Origin: Dillenia suffruticosa
Lineage: Eukaryota; Streptophyta; Magnoliopsida; Dilleniales; Dilleniaceae
Length of the DNA stretch: 64,000 nt
NCBI GenBank assembly: GCA_033439265.1
Contig: JAVTVX010000029.1
Coordinates: 1,681,501-1,745,500 of the forward strand
Direction: 5' to 3'
The position numbers were made by a program, and so were the translations under genes. The notes beneath the pieces were generated by a model. The model worked only from the letters and a program-made list of their open reading frames with translations, had not been told where the DNA came from and made no database searches. This document shows positions 21,636 through 34,464 of this stretch, piece after piece (positions within the stretch are counted from its first letter, which is position 1; each line of letters starts with the position of its first letter).

Positions 21636-22857
21636 CTCTCTCTCTCTCTCTCTCCTCCGATTCAAACAGTACTACAGGGAGCGGCACCGCCACTTTAACG
21701 CAGTGAGAGTAGGAAAAGCAGAGCCGTTATCGGACAAGGTTCCGCCATCGAGACCCGGCGTCCGTGCCCTAGTTTTAGCCAAAACTCTTCTGTTTATTTT
21801 TATTTTTTCCCCAATTAAAATTCATTTTACATAAATGCCCTTGATAATCTATTGAAACCCTGATACGTAGCAATAATTATTAATTGATTATGTAATTACA
21901 TTAAGTTATAATTTATATATTTCATCAAACCATTAATTATTTATAATCCAATAACTGTGTATTGAATTTAATCAGATTCAATATAATTACTTGATATCGA
22001 TAGTTTAGTCGGATTCAAGTTTGATGTGATTGACCGGATGCTCGCGGATTTTTTAATTTCGTAATTATAAATCTTTGTGTTCTAATTCTTTATTTTAAAA
22101 TCATGTTGGTATTCTGTTTTAATTTATTATGTTTATATCTTATATTAATTTTGATTGTTCTGTCGGATTAGTGTCTGAGTTTGAATTTTATTGTTATTTA
22201 TCATATGTATTGCTTCTGAATTTTCAAAGAAAAAATATTTATCCAAATGGAATCGCCAATATTGTCATATTACAGGACTTCCCTTGTTTACATTTGTGCT
22301 GGCGCCCACCATTTACATTACATTTCCGGTTTATACACACAGGAGAAGGGAAATCACATCAAAGGGTACTGAATTTTAGGACTTTTACCCATAATTTGGG
22401 AGCCTTGAGGCAATTCCTGACTAGAAAAGAGAGCTATGAAGCTTGTAAGCTGAGGCTGCTCCCTGCATAAAATGACCGGAGCATCAAATGCACATTAATC
22501 TCGCCTGAAGATGCCATGCACAGAAATTGTCGCAATGGGGTTTCTTGTCTCACTAAATTTCAAATATCAAACTAATGTTGTTACTTGCTTCAAGGCAACA
22601 ATAAATGACCTCAATATCAAAAGTTATCATATGTACTGCTATGTGATGCGTGCCCCACCCAACTGTGCTAATAACCAAGGAATGCTGATAACATGCTGCA
22701 CCTCTCCATGCACCTGAATGAACTTTAATGAATCTTATCCACAGTTCTACGTTCAATTCCTAACTTGCCTATATAATCCACAACCAGTTCCGGCCCCAAC
22801 CAGCACAGGTACTCATTCGTCAGTCATCTTTTCATTTTTTAGTTGTTTGAGACAGAT
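21636..22857. other. Divergent spacer between RRP8 and the CHI-fold gene
   Basis: The RRP8 side begins with a (CT)n tract at 21636-21654, (GA)n on its sense strand. Positions 21,780-22,240 are AT-rich. The plus-strand frame at 22129-22470 has no recognisable similarity. A TATA box lies near the right end. Confidence 0.5.
22770..22776 (+). promoter_or_regulatory. TATA box of the CHI-fold gene
   Basis: TATATAA, 82 bp before the start codon at 22858, a usual TATA-to-ATG distance for a short leader. Confidence 0.6.
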
Positions 22858-23923
22858 ATGGCAAGCACAACCAATGTAGAGGAGGTCCTTGCCAAGGCTG
22901 AGATGGTCGAGATCGAGCCAAAAACAGGTATTGCTATTAAGGTTAAGAACACAAACGGAGCCATGCCTGACACTGCCAGTGGTGAGGAGAATGGGCACGC
23001 AAATGGTAAAGACATTGAGGAAGTGCCAAAGGATAAGAATGTTGAAGAAGGGAAGCCGAAGGAGGAGGATACATCAAAAGAGGAGGTAGCACTTGAGATC
23101 GAGCCAAAGATGGGAGTTGCGTTTCCTGTCAAATTGGATGATGGGAAGCAGTTGAAGACTCTTGGTGTGAGGAAGAAAACCATTCTTGGGATGGGCATTA
23201 AGATCTATGGATTCGGCATGTATTCTTTTGCTTTGTGCAATTCAACTCATATTTAGAAGAAACTAGTAAGCATTTTATATGCATTCTTTATAAGCAGGGA
23301 TTTACGTGGATAATGAGAAGCTCAAAGAGCTTGTAAGAGCAAAGATCGGAAAAGCCCCAGCAAAACCAACAAAAGAATTGTACCAGGCAGTATTTGACAG
23401 CGATATCGGAATGACGGTAAGGATGGTGATTGTGTACTCTAACCTTACCATGAACACGGTCAAGAAGAGCTTTGATGAAGGCCTTGGAGCAGCAATCAAG
23501 AAGCTAACAGGCAAAAAGAACGATGAGCTGACAAAAGAGTAACCTCAGTTCTCTACACCATTGATCTCCGCTACCCTCCAATTTTTTCTTCTAATATGTA
23601 CTTTGATGCTTTATTATACCAGGGTCATGGGACAAGCATCAGACGACATTAAACTATCAGTAGGTTCAGTAATCGAAATTGCTAAACTTCCGGGCTATGT
23701 CCTCCAAACAACAGGTAAGACAGAAAAGCAGACTGTTATTATGTTACCGGGTGTCTATCTCATTTAGCAACAATGCTTGGTTGGTGCAGTGAAGGGCGAG
23801 GTGGTCAGCACAGTGCAGAATGAGCTTCTTTGCAGGGCCTACATCTACCTGTATTTTGGAGATGATGCATTTAACAAAGATGCCAAAGAAAAGTTTGGAA
23901 TGTCCCTTCTTTCACTCATTTAG
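22858..23923 (+). CDS. Chalcone-isomerase-fold protein, fatty-acid-binding/CHI-like
   Basis: Four exons: 22858-23215, 23298-23538, 23623-23714 and 23790-23923; 274 residues. The C-terminal two thirds is a CHI fold: EPKMGVAFPVKL, LGVRKKTILGMGIKIYGFGI, MTVRMVIVYSNLTMNTVKKS, and LLCRAYIYLYFGDDAF near the end. It lacks the conserved features I associate with catalytic CHI and looks like the non-catalytic FAP/CHI-like group, which binds fatty acids or acts as a flavonoid-pathway helper. The exact subgroup is unsettled. Residues 1-78 are an acidic, lysine-rich, probably disordered extension that repeats the EPKxG motif. The start METhionine is 22858 (MASTTNVEE); Met at 22843 is in frame but less likely. 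No transit peptide is evident. The first intron must use a GC donor. It is transcribed away from RRP8 and toward the epimerase gene. Confidence 0.88.
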
Positions 23924-24379
23924 GATACACCTGTAGCTGTTTTAGCGGAAAAGAATAAGAGCAAAATCCTACTCTGTAGTGGCAGAATGTTCAATAAGAC
24001 AGATAAAGGTAACAATGGAATGCGGTCAATTCCATAATTATTTCTAAATTGTTTATTGCCCTATTGATTGTAATACTGGCACAAGATAATTGATAAGCAG
24101 TTCATGCGCCAGAATATGCATTTATCGAGCAAGACTTAGGTACCAGAGGGGTATATATCTCTCACCATCACAAAAGGGTATAATAAAGTCATGATAAATA
24201 TACATTATGATCTCCCGGAAGGACTTTCCATCACATGCAGCTCATTTTTCCCCATATTATTGTCAATCATCAATATAGCACACTAAATATAATAGCAGAC
24301 AAGAAACTACAGGCATATGCTAATTAATGAGCATAATATTCTGAGAGAACCTCCATTTTCCCTGTGGTTGAAGTGTGCA
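23924..24379. other. Convergent 3' spacer
   Basis: The tails of the CHI-fold gene (plus) and the epimerase gene (minus) meet here. I see no other gene. Confidence 0.5.
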
Positions 24380-27300
24380 TCAGCGTAAGCCAAGAAGGAC
24401 CTGTCGAGGATCCAGCTGTCCACTGCAATAACTTGATGACACGATTGAGAGTTCTTGTCGGCCCTTCCACTCTTCAGAGGGTTTTAAGACAATTGGGGTT
24501 TCAATGGCAGCTGAATCAACACATAATATGCATTTGTAATCTTCGTCACCCAAATCAGGAATTGCCTTGGCCTTTTTGTCCCAAGGATTCCACACAACTG
24601 CACATTGAAATGCAAGCATACGACAAACAAATGTAAAACTTATGAGAACAAATTAAATTACAAAAAAATCAGACTATTCGGTTAATCAAACAAAATTACA
24701 AATTGAGCAAGAATTACTCAGAAACCTGCATCTGGCATGCCATCCTTGCGAAGTACAAGAGTTCTCTTCTTCTCATGGTCTATGATGGCAATTTTTGTTG
24801 GGGTGCTCAAATAGACTCGGTCAATCTATACGTCAGATTTGATGCATCAGTGGCTCAAGCATCAAGAGAGGTAGTAACATATAAATATCAACAAAACTAA
24901 ACAAAATCTTATCTAAGATTACTAGGGCATATCTCAGCACTATCAAATTTATCGAGAGTAAGAGACCTTTGAATAGAAAAGGGCAAGAAAAAACCAGTTT
25001 TTACCTCACTTTCAAAGGTTATTGCATCTGTCTGTTCTGTGCATCTCTCTTTCTGCATCAGGTTATCAAAGTAGTCAAGAGTCTCCAATCCCTCAACACG
25101 CACTTCACTGCAAATTAAAGTGCATCATGCAACCCCTCTGAAAAGGATAACAAATATGTTCCAAACTCATCTAAAACAAGCAATGCCCTACATCTCTGTA
25201 GTGTACATGGGGAAATCCAAGAAAATGCCCATAAGAGATGATTTCTGGTTAAGCTTTGGCATCAGAAGGTCAATGGGAAAAAGAAACTGGAATGTGGAAA
25301 ACCACTAAATTAGAACTTCAATCGTTCAGGAAAAAGAAATGCAAGAATATCATTCATTCAGTAATCATGATGATGATGATCAAGACAAGACAGTTTAGCA
25401 AAAATTGCTCTTGGAATGAAAGAAGCTTGGCAGTAACTATGCAACTCCTTTAACACCAGTTAACAAGTATATGTTTATGAGGCAAACCTAATATCAGACA
25501 CGGATAAGTAATTACGCAGGGCAAACATGAATGAGAAGGACTTTGTGTCCGTGTTCCTCACACGCGGTATTAATGTGAGCTTGCCAGCACTAAGAGAAAT
25601 GCGAAGCCGCAACTCAAAACTGCAGAAGTTGCCAGATATTCAGAAGACTGGACAAAGAATGCTATCCTCACATATTATTTACGAAGACAGATACAGCATC
25701 CAAGCATACCTACACGGCCACGTCTTTAGGTCCCCTTCTGTGGACTTCAATATAAGGTCCACACATGACTGACTGTTTGCAGGAGGCAAAGGCTCAGGAG
25801 AACTGTCCAATGACCACATTCTATTCCTAGCAAATCCATGCCGTTCGAGCAAACCAAAAGTTCCAAACTACAAGAACAAAACGAAATTGAAACTTAGAAT
25901 CACTGAAAAGAACAGAGGCTAAATAGATATCTGCTTTTCTGTTAGTACCAACCTGTGGAAAGCAAACAGGAATACCTCCCCTAAGAGCTTGGGGTGGTTT
26001 CCATATAGCCTGCAATACAGAATGCCAGAGATAATCATACTGAACATCTTTGTTGAACTATAGTTGCTCAAGAAATTTATGAGAAATATACTTACTTTAC
26101 TGCTCATGAAAAGCAATTCTTCTCGTCGCTCATTCTTCCAAGAGATCACCTGACCACCATACAGCAGCACCTGGTACCAATATATGTTGAGTTAGCAGCT
26201 ATCAGATAAACTTGGATCCAAACAAGATAAACATTATAGAATGGAGGAGAAATACTTATGCCAAATGCACTGTCAAAAGCTTCCAAGTGTCACTCTCTGA
26301 GAGGATTCATCCACACAAACATATAATTTTGATGAGAAGGAACATGACAGTGATTTCTGATGAGAAGTAACATGACATAGTGATTACACTTTCTCCCAAA
26401 CAATCCAATATCAGATAAAGATAGTTCTACGCCTCCTTGAGGCATCTTAACATGTGAACCACACCCCACTGAAAAAGACAGAAGAATTTCACCCTTGACT
26501 CTGTTGCCATGAGTATGCTATGTGGACCAAACGTGTCAAGGATGGAAGGACCAAATCCTATGTGACACCCCATATCAGCAAAAACTTAAAACTTCTTAAA
26601 ATTGAGTATTTTTGAATTGATAAAAATATATTTGAAAAAAAACAAACAAATTTTCAAAAACATGGAGGTGGACTTCCGTGTGGAATTCCATTTTTGGTGT
26701 TTGACTCATTTGACTTATTCCCCCGTGTTAAATCCATCTACAAGGTTAACAACAGTCCTTTTAGGACGGGTATACAAAGGATTCACCAAATGTCAATTTC
26801 CTTTGGTTTTTGAAACTCCATCTTGGATGAACCTTCAAATCAATAATTCATAAACTTACATATATATTGTTTTGAATTTCTAAAATCCTTTTATCAAGCT
26901 TTTGTGGTCCCATTACTACTGTCATCTATGAATTCCACATAAAGCAAGTTAAGGTCAAAAAAGAAACATCCGTTCGCCTTCTAAGTTTTGTGATTAAGAA
27001 AATTCTAGCCTTTAATCTCCTGCACCAATTCAAAAGCTTAAGAAAAGTAACAGCATAATTGCATGTCATCATAGTCTCCTCCAACCTGAAACGTTGAAAT
27101 CAGAACATACATCAAACAGAAACAAAATTCTATGGCAAAAAAACCTCTGACTTCCTTGTTTATAATTCATCACATACACGTCTACACATCTAAACAAGAC
27201 CAATTCCATTTCTAGGTGCCTTCTAAAAGATCATTAATTATCCACCCAAATCAAAATCAGACTGTTTCTCTCAAATAAAATTCAATACAATCAACAACTA

Positions 27301-27442
27301 AAATACCAAAAACCATACCATAACCAATCAAACATAATAAAAAAAAGGTCAGAAGAAATCAAACCTCAGCAGAAGACCCAGTTGGCTCGGTCAATATAAT
27401 TCTAGAAAGTTTATCAGCTTCGTTAAATAAATTCAAAGGCAT
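24380..27442 (-). CDS. Glucose-6-phosphate 1-epimerase family protein (hexose-6-phosphate mutarotase)
   Basis: Eight exons: 27442-27365, 26170-26096, 26009-25953, 25867-25710, 25619-25488, 25107-25005, 24825-24726 and 24597-24380; 306 residues. The sequence follows the aldose-1-epimerase superfamily: AEVLLYGGQVISWKN, ALRGGIPVCFPQFG, ERHGFARN with the likely catalytic His80, LTLIPRVRNTD, EGLETLDYFDN, IDRVYLSTPTKIAI, VVWNPWDKKAKAIPDLGD, and PSEEWKGRQELS with candidate acidic residues. Enzymes of this family interconvert alpha and beta anomers of glucose 6-phosphate, probably in the cytosol because no transit peptide is seen. The start MPLNLFNEADK follows an apparent leader-intron acceptor (GTGCAG at 27463-27468). 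The leader contains (CT)n on the sense strand (27712-27740). Resembles Arabidopsis At5g14500/At3g01590-type proteins (from memory). Confidence 0.94.
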
Positions 27443-27709
27443 CTGCTTTTGCTTTCTCTTAGCTGCACACGCCAATAATCAAAACCTCACATCACAAAAA
27501 TTGCACAAACACAAAGGCTGATGATAAAATCGAAAAGGGTACTTATAAAAACTAAGAATTTTGCAATTTGCAGGAATTATATAATCGATTGAACAACTGA
27601 AAAAAGGTACGAATAGTATTACTTTTAATTGGATAATTGAAGCTGTTTTTGGTTCTTCTCGGCTTCGAGTTTGTAAAATGAATCAAACCGGACCAAAACT
27701 ACAGAACAT

Positions 27710-27711
<2 letters not shown>

Positions 27712-27740
<29 letters not shown>
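27712..27740. repeat. (AG)n microsatellite
   Basis: About 14 AG units in the presumed first leader exon of the epimerase gene, (CT)n on its sense strand. Confidence 0.95.
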
Positions 27741-27743
<3 letters not shown>

Positions 27744-28764
27744 TTGATGGATTGGTGAACAGAAAATAGCCCAAAAAGTGACAACTTCAATCCAATCCTT
27801 TCATGAGTTCACATCTTGTGTATAAAATTTCCTAGGTCGAAAGACAAATGTAACCAGTCAAACCAATAAAAATCTGCCACGTAAGAAATTTTCAAAGTGG
27901 CGCCATATAATTTGATGGAAGTTGGAAGGGACTTGTGGGGGGATGTATAAGATTCTTATTAAGCGATCATCGGATTCTTTTCTCGTCCGTCATATCACTG
28001 TCGCTCGCTAGTAGTTTATTTCTTTTCTATTTTTTTTTTTCAGTTGTGAAGATCTACTTATTAATCAACGGTCCTTTTTTTTTTTTTTTGATTTCTTTTT
28101 TCCAAAAAAATTGCAAAATATATTCCATCCATTTGCCCCATACGATGTCGAGAAGAACTAGGATGACACTATATTCTAGAAAACAAAATTTCTAATTACT
28201 CGATTGGAGATGAAAAAAAATAATGAAAATTTTAATATATATATACATGCATACGATTGTGCGTGTGTGAAGGGATTGGCAACGGCTAGTGTTTCCCCGC
28301 GTAAAAATAGTTCTTATTATTATATGTTTTCTTATATTATCGTAGAATATTCTTATTTAAGTATTTTCATTGAGATCTATATTTAAAATTTTATAAATTC
28401 ATATATTTTCATATTTGATCCTTATTTTATCTTTCGTTTTCGATGTCTGGTATGATTTTTTTAAAAAAAATATTAAATATTAATAGTGAGTTCATTATTT
28501 CTTACTTCATATAGACATTGTTGTGTTATTGGCAAGGCTTCCCACTTTTAGACAAATTGCTTAGTTGATGTTTTTGCTTTGAGTCTGCTTTGTTGGGCTC
28601 TTATTTCGTCTCGTGTGTTCCACTTTAGGGCTTTTTTTAATCAAATAAATAAATAAATAATAAAATTGAGTTCACTATTTTCTTTCTACTTTTATACATT
28701 TTCTCAAAAATATTGTATATCTACACTTTTTTTTTTTGCCCTAGAACGTTTTCTTTTGGGAGAC

Positions 28765-28850
28765 CAGCCATTCGAAAGGAATCATTACAACGGTCGATCC
28801 GGATTAGTCAGGGCGAAACTCTGAATATCGTGCGATGTCTAATACATGAT
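28765..28850 (+). repeat. SINE 3' fragment
   Basis: GGTCGATCCGGATTAGTCAG, AAACTCTGAATATCG: a near match to the 3' module of the copy at 17010-17205 read on its own strand. Confidence 0.5.
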
Positions 28851-30164
28851 ACCCAAAAAAAAAAAGAAATCCCGATCAGATTAATGTGAGATCCTTCTCA
28901 CGTAGTTGAAGAAAGGTTTGTCTATGGTCTGGATCAGATACTAATCATGCCCTTTGGATGGCAAATTCCTTTTTATAAATTATCCGTATTAGATAATCAA
29001 ATAAAATCTGACTAAATCTAATTTAAAACAAATTGAGTCTTTAAAGGGTAAACTTTTCTGACACCTATATTCTCCGTACACAATATTCAAACTTAAATTT
29101 CTGTTTAAAATATATAAATATTTTGTTACCGGATCAATTAGTCTCATTGCAACCCATTATTGATACCTACAATCACACATTTCAAGCACAAGCCCACCAA
29201 AGCCTTTGCTTGATTGCCCCTTAATTATAAGTCTTATTATTTAAAAATATTATATATACAATTTACATATTTTTATTTATTTTTATTCATTAATATTAGA
29301 TTAAACCCCTTAATTTTTCTAACTAAATCTCTAATAAATTTTATTCTCTTTCATCATTAGTTGCTTATAGCCCAATTACTTTATCACAATTCCTACTTCC
29401 CTCAAGGGTTTAGGGCACCGCTTATCTTAATCTACTGCTGATTATGTCCTGGATCATTGTAATGATAATGACAAAATAAGATTTCTCACTCAATTCGATT
29501 CTATTACTTCAATCTTCAATGGCGGGATATTCCTTTTCTGTTGGAATTCATGGACATGGAGGATTAGCAAACAATGTTCTTTGAGTTGAAGACCTCATTT
29601 TGTGATGGCTTTAATGTCCCAAGTCCTTAAAATCTATGGCACAAAGGGTTATGTAAAAATTGTATAAAGTTGGGTAGAGTGATGCTTGGAAGAGAAGCAA
29701 ACTGGAATCATTCAAAAACTTAGTCTCATCAATGTTCAATACTAACAACTACCAGTTTGGTGTGTTGCAGACAAACCACAGCCTCTGTCCGACGAGCACA
29801 TCAATTCTCTGCAGTTGGCTGCTCCGCCATGTGTTTTCCTCCATGGGTTGGCTTGTTTCGAAGACTGTCGATCAATTGTAGATTTATTTCCTTAATATTT
29901 ACTTTTTCTTAATAATAAGATAAAAGTATTCGAATGAAAACTCATAATAAAAGATAAAATCTTTTCTATTAGGATATTACTTAGATTCGATATTGATGTT
30001 TAAACAAGGGTTTGCCAAGGCATGAGTTGCAATGTCTCGAATGTTATACTAAAAGACCATTAGAATTTAGAACCAACTAAGCCAATGCCAAAAGAAAATA
30101 TATTCCCTAAATATGATGCCTAAATTATTTTGGAGCTGCTTCTCGCCACAAAACATATTTGCTT

Positions 30165-30750
30165 TGGAGTAAATTATAAACGATCCCCTTACTGTTTGAC
30201 CGCTTTTCAAATTGTCCCCGGAATCAACACCTTTAACAAGTTGTCCCACCACTATCGTAAGTTGTCTTCGAAGCAATCCCCAATTGTTCCGGCGACTGAA
30301 TACTAGTATTTTTTAAATATAATTTTAGATTCGAGTTTTATATATAAAGAAAACAGATGTTGAAATAGTTTTATTTCTTAAAAATCCAACTCGACATGAA
30401 TTAGATTTTATCATATTTAAAATGATTATCGAATATCGATATTTTATATTTATATATAAAGTAAGTTGCCTTTGGGTGATTCTCCTTTTCTTTTTTTCGT
30501 TCTTTCATTTTTCTTCTCTATTCTTCTTCTCTTTCTTCTAACATGCTCCTGGTAGAGCCTCGTCGGGAGAGAGGAGGACGAGGAGTAAGATATGATTATG
30601 TGGGGTTTTTTTTTTTTTTAATTATACTTGCTAACGGCACGATAATTTATCAAAGATCTCAACTTCAGGGCAATTTGATGATTTTGAAATCATAAGGGGG
30701 CAATGTGAAAAACAGTCCAACTATGCAGAGTTATACGTGACTATCCCTTT
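30165..30750. mobile_element. MITE-like element with long imperfect terminal inverted repeats
   Basis: Left arm (about 30168-30225) contains GTTTGACCGCTTTTCAAATT then GTCCCC. The right arm (about 30664-30747), read on the minus strand, contains GTTGGACTGTTTTTCACATT then GCCCCC, roughly 80% alike over the best 26 bases. No transposase frame lies between the arms. The inside also holds a TTCGAGTT / AATATCGATATT stretch like the SINE family. Ends and target duplication are not resolved. Confidence 0.4.
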
Positions 30751-31049
30751 GCTGTGTTTTGGTTTGACGTCGAAGACTTTAGCCCCTCCCCCGGCAAGAA
30801 GTTAAAGCAAAAGTGACATAAACACACACAGAGCCCACAAACATCAAACCCTTTTCCTTTAACGCCGAAATCTAGTAATTTTGTGACACCGACACTAATA
30901 AAAGTGTTCTATTCTAAAATTGCAGAAAGGAAGAGGGAAAAGATATATATGCGCCGTATAGAGGCCAAAAAGAAAAAGAAAAAAAAAACCACTTGCATTC
31001 CTGAAGCATTCAGTATTGCAGCAGCAGGATTTCTTTAACTTTCTAAATT

Positions 31050-31050
<1 letters not shown>

Positions 31051-31092
<42 letters not shown>
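31051..31092. repeat. (AG)21 microsatellite
   Basis: Twenty-one perfect AG units in the spacer upstream of the ARM gene. Confidence 0.97.
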
Positions 31093-31093
<1 letters not shown>

Positions 31094-32095
31094 CTCCAAT
31101 CTTTACTAGATGCAACGGTTAGGCTTTGAATCATGTGACCTATGCACTTTAAGAGTCATGTTTATAAGCAGTGCTCCCCACAACCTCAAAACTCAGACAC
31201 TGTCACAGGTTAGTAACATCTTGTGGTGGAATTTCCTGATCATCTGCCTTCCATGCCATGTGATAGTGGAGCCTAGAAAAAAAAATTACCTGAAATTGAA
31301 ACCCAATCATAAGTCATAACCATCCGATTTCTCTCTCACACATTTATTGCAGTGTCATGTATAACCCCGTCTATGCATAATAAGAGCCTTCTATTTCCCA
31401 AAAGAACCATCAAAATTGAATTTTTCAATCATTTCTGTCTTTTTGACAAATCCTGATCGTCTAAAATTTTATTATAAAAAGAACTACTAAAAAATTTTAG
31501 ATACCCAAAATTTATTTTAACCACTATCAGCACTTAGCATAGAATCACCCCCAAAACTACACTACGCTTTGCACAAATATGCTGGGAAATTGATATAGTC
31601 ATCTCAACTGACATTGACCCAAAAGAGATGAAAAAATAGAAAGTACATAAAACTAGAATTCACTATTTGATTTGTAGTAAATGAGTGCTATATATATAAT
31701 AATGAATGAAAGATGAATACGAGAGTTGAAATATTTAGCAAGTAACTTGAGGAAATATACTAATTATAGCCACCAAAGATCTTATAATATTTTGTTTTTG
31801 GAAAGTGGCAGTGTTGGAGTAATAGATGAAGAGAGATCAATTAAATTATTAGAAAAAAAAAATATTTGGAGAGAGATGTGGTTACTAATAAAGCTGACGA
31901 GGTTTGCTTCCAGAAACGGAAAGTAAAAGATTCATTCTCCGAATCGGATTTGGTATTTCCTATTAGAAAGCCACTCAGTAAAGCTGCAAATCACAAGGAA
32001 TAGTAAGTTTGCTTCTAAACCAAACCAAAACAAAATCAAATCTCTTAAAAAAGATCAATAAATACATATACATATTCAAGCAACCCAATTATACT

Positions 32096-32135
32096 GAGAG
32101 AGAGAGAGAGAGGGGGGGGGGAGGGAGGGAGGGAG
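32096..32135. repeat. (GA)n-G(n)-(GAGG)n purine tract
   Basis: Pure purine tract in the leader, ending 11 bp before the ARM start codon. Confidence 0.95.
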
Positions 32136-32146
32136 ATCTTTCCACC

Positions 32147-33633
32147 ATGGAAGGGATGATGATGGTGGAAGCTCTCTTGAATGGAAATAGAGAAGCCAAA
32201 ATTAGAGCAGCTAACGAACTGACTGAACTACCGAGCAAGCAAAGGCACATTTTGGTTGAATGTGGAGTGATTTCTCCTCTTGTTTCAATGCTCGATTCTC
32301 AAGACTTTGTTACAACAGAGGCAGCCCTGTTTGCTCTTCTCAGTCTTGCTTTTGGCAGTGAAAGGTTTGTATTCTAAACGCTCATTATCCTTAATTTCTG
32401 GTTCAAGAAAGAAAAAGAATTTTTTTTCTTTTTTTCTAACATGGGTTATTGTGTTTTTTGCGTTCTAGGACAAACATCAATCATGGGTTCTGATCAAAAT
32501 TAACGGATTATTGTTTGAACATTGTGACATAAGCAATTCTCTGACAAATTTCAGAATAACAATTCTCTTTTTGGTTTTTCTCGCATTGGTCTTTGTGTTT
32601 GTAGATTCTAGAGACACAAATTAACCACGGATTTCCATAAAATTTAGTGGGGTTTTCGTTTGAATATTGGAATTGCCTATCTCTGAATAAATTGTAACTG
32701 GTTGTACGGAAACATGATTAATCATTGTGTTTTTGCATTCTAAGATACAAACTAGCCATGGGTTCTGGCTAAAATTTAATGGGTATTTCTCCTTTTTTTG
32801 GATGGAGTGTTGCAGTTGACTCTTTGTGACTGAACTCTATCTGATTGTGCAGAAACAAGATCAGAATTGCAAAATCTGGGGCTATACCGGTGATCGTAAA
32901 GTTAATACAGCACCAAACAGAAGATCTGATTGAACCAGCAGTAGCCGCACTATTGATTCTATCTTCATGTTCAAAAACTAAGCTTGCAATAGCAGCTTCT
33001 GGTGCGGTGGAGCCTTTGGTTTACATGCTCAACACCCCCAACAACAGCACTGCAATGCAAGCAAAACTTGACTCAATAGCCACATTACACAGCCTCTCAA
33101 TTTGTGAACAAATCATCCCACCACTTGTATCTTCTGGGGTTATTCCTTCACTTCTTCAAGTAGCCTACGACTTCAGCAAATCATCTAAGTTGGTTGAGAA
33201 GGCTCTTGGATTGCTTGAAAATATTGCTTCATCATCAGATTTAGGGCTGCAAGAGATTGCTGAGACCGGGGGTGCAATTAGGACACTTGTTGAGGCACTC
33301 GAAGAGGGCTCTTCGCAGTGTAGAGAATATGCTGTGGCTATTCTATTTCTTGTATGTCAAAGCTGTAGAGAGAAGTACAGAGGGCTGATTTTGAGGGAGG
33401 GAGTAATGCCAGGTCTGCTTCAGGTGAGCATAGACGGGACTTGGAGGGCCAAGGAAACGGCAAGAGGCTTGCTACAGCTTTTGAGGGACTTTTCCGATTG
33501 CGGGTCGAGAAGGAAGCAACTGAAGAATGTGATTTTGGAGCAAATTATGAAGGAAATTGATGCAAAAGAAAAGAGTACCGAAGGAGAGGCACTTAGGCTT
33601 GTTGAGGATATTATTGCTAAGCTTAAGGCATAA
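32147..33633 (+). CDS. Armadillo-repeat protein (U-box-less, Vac8/PUB-like repeats)
   Basis: Two exons: 32147-32364 and 32853-33633, joined in phase at GAAAG|GTTTGT...GTGCAG|A; 332 residues. The protein is built from armadillo-type helical repeats, with recurring elements such as GAIPVIVKLI, AAVAALLILS-like helices, SGAVEPLVYML, SGVIPSLLQV, GGAIRTLVEAL, and EGVMPGLLQV. No U-box, F-box or signal peptide is present, so it is probably a protein-binding scaffold. The C-terminus is a charged helix (KSTEGEALRLVEDIIAKLKA). The start MEGMMMVEALL follows a (GA)n-G(n) leader and has a good context (ACCATGG). It resembles Arabidopsis At5g14510 (from memory). A specific partner or pathway cannot be read from the sequence. 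Confidence 0.92.
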
Positions 33634-34464
33634 TTACATTCTCTTCCTACTTTTGTCCTCTTCTCATGGCCTCATTCGGTTCAAGTTGGTGTTTTATGTG
33701 TACATATGCATGATGCTAGGCATCAGTTGTTACCACATTGGTCTTTAACAGAGTTGCACAAAGATGAACAAATCTGATCAGTTATTCAGAAAAGACTCGA
33801 GTTAACAAGACTAATGTATTTCACTTAAAACTGTGTTGTAGAACCCAACAGCCATTCCTTTTGCAACCATGAAGATCGGTTGCCACTCCTTTTTCTTCAT
33901 TAACGTCTGGGATAAATGCCGCTGTTTCTTCCCATCTCACATGCATCTTTTGATCACCTCTCTTGTCTACACAATACTCCATTCCAAGCTCACCACAGTA
34001 AATTTAATTTCTCTCCCAACTTCGGCTGGAGAGACTGAATTCAAACTTCAAAGTGTAAATGTCGGTGCATCATCATTCATCACAGATGCAAAAACTTCAA
34101 TTCACTACATAATCCGGACACACACCAGCAAAAGCAGAGAACAAGTTGTAAAGAAAATCCCTGTAAAGAGCAAGATGCATCCACCGACAAATAGGGAAGC
34201 ATTCTGAATCTCAACCATTTTGATCCAGATACTGTATCAAGAGCAAGGGCATACAGAAGCACTTTCACTTCCATTTCTAACTTTCAAGTAACTCAATCCC
34301 ATACTGCTTGCTATCAAAGGCAAACACCTATCATTCTGTTTTAAACAGATTACACGGTTTAAAGAATTATTGATATGGATGTTAGTTCATTGCCCTACCA
34401 AAAACCAGGGGAATTACAAACCCACTGACAGACATTAATTTAGTGAGGTTATAGAAGGTTTCTT
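33634..34464. other. Convergent 3' spacer
   Basis: The ends of the ARM gene (plus) and the sucrase/ferredoxin-like gene (minus) meet here. The 112-codon plus-strand frame at 33869-34207 has no recognisable similarity. Confidence 0.5.

Larger units (their letters stand above)
27443..32146. other. Divergent spacer with repeats between epimerase and ARM genes
   Basis: The left part is the epimerase leader and promoter. A SINE 3' fragment lies at 28765-28850, a MITE-like inverted repeat at 30165-30750, and an (AG)21 microsatellite at 31051-31092. No convincing protein-coding sequence was found. Confidence 0.5.

Noticed and set aside
22129..22470. 113-codon plus-strand frame upstream of the CHI-fold gene
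   Set aside because: No similarity, AT-rich codon content, and separated from the gene by a TATA box and stops.
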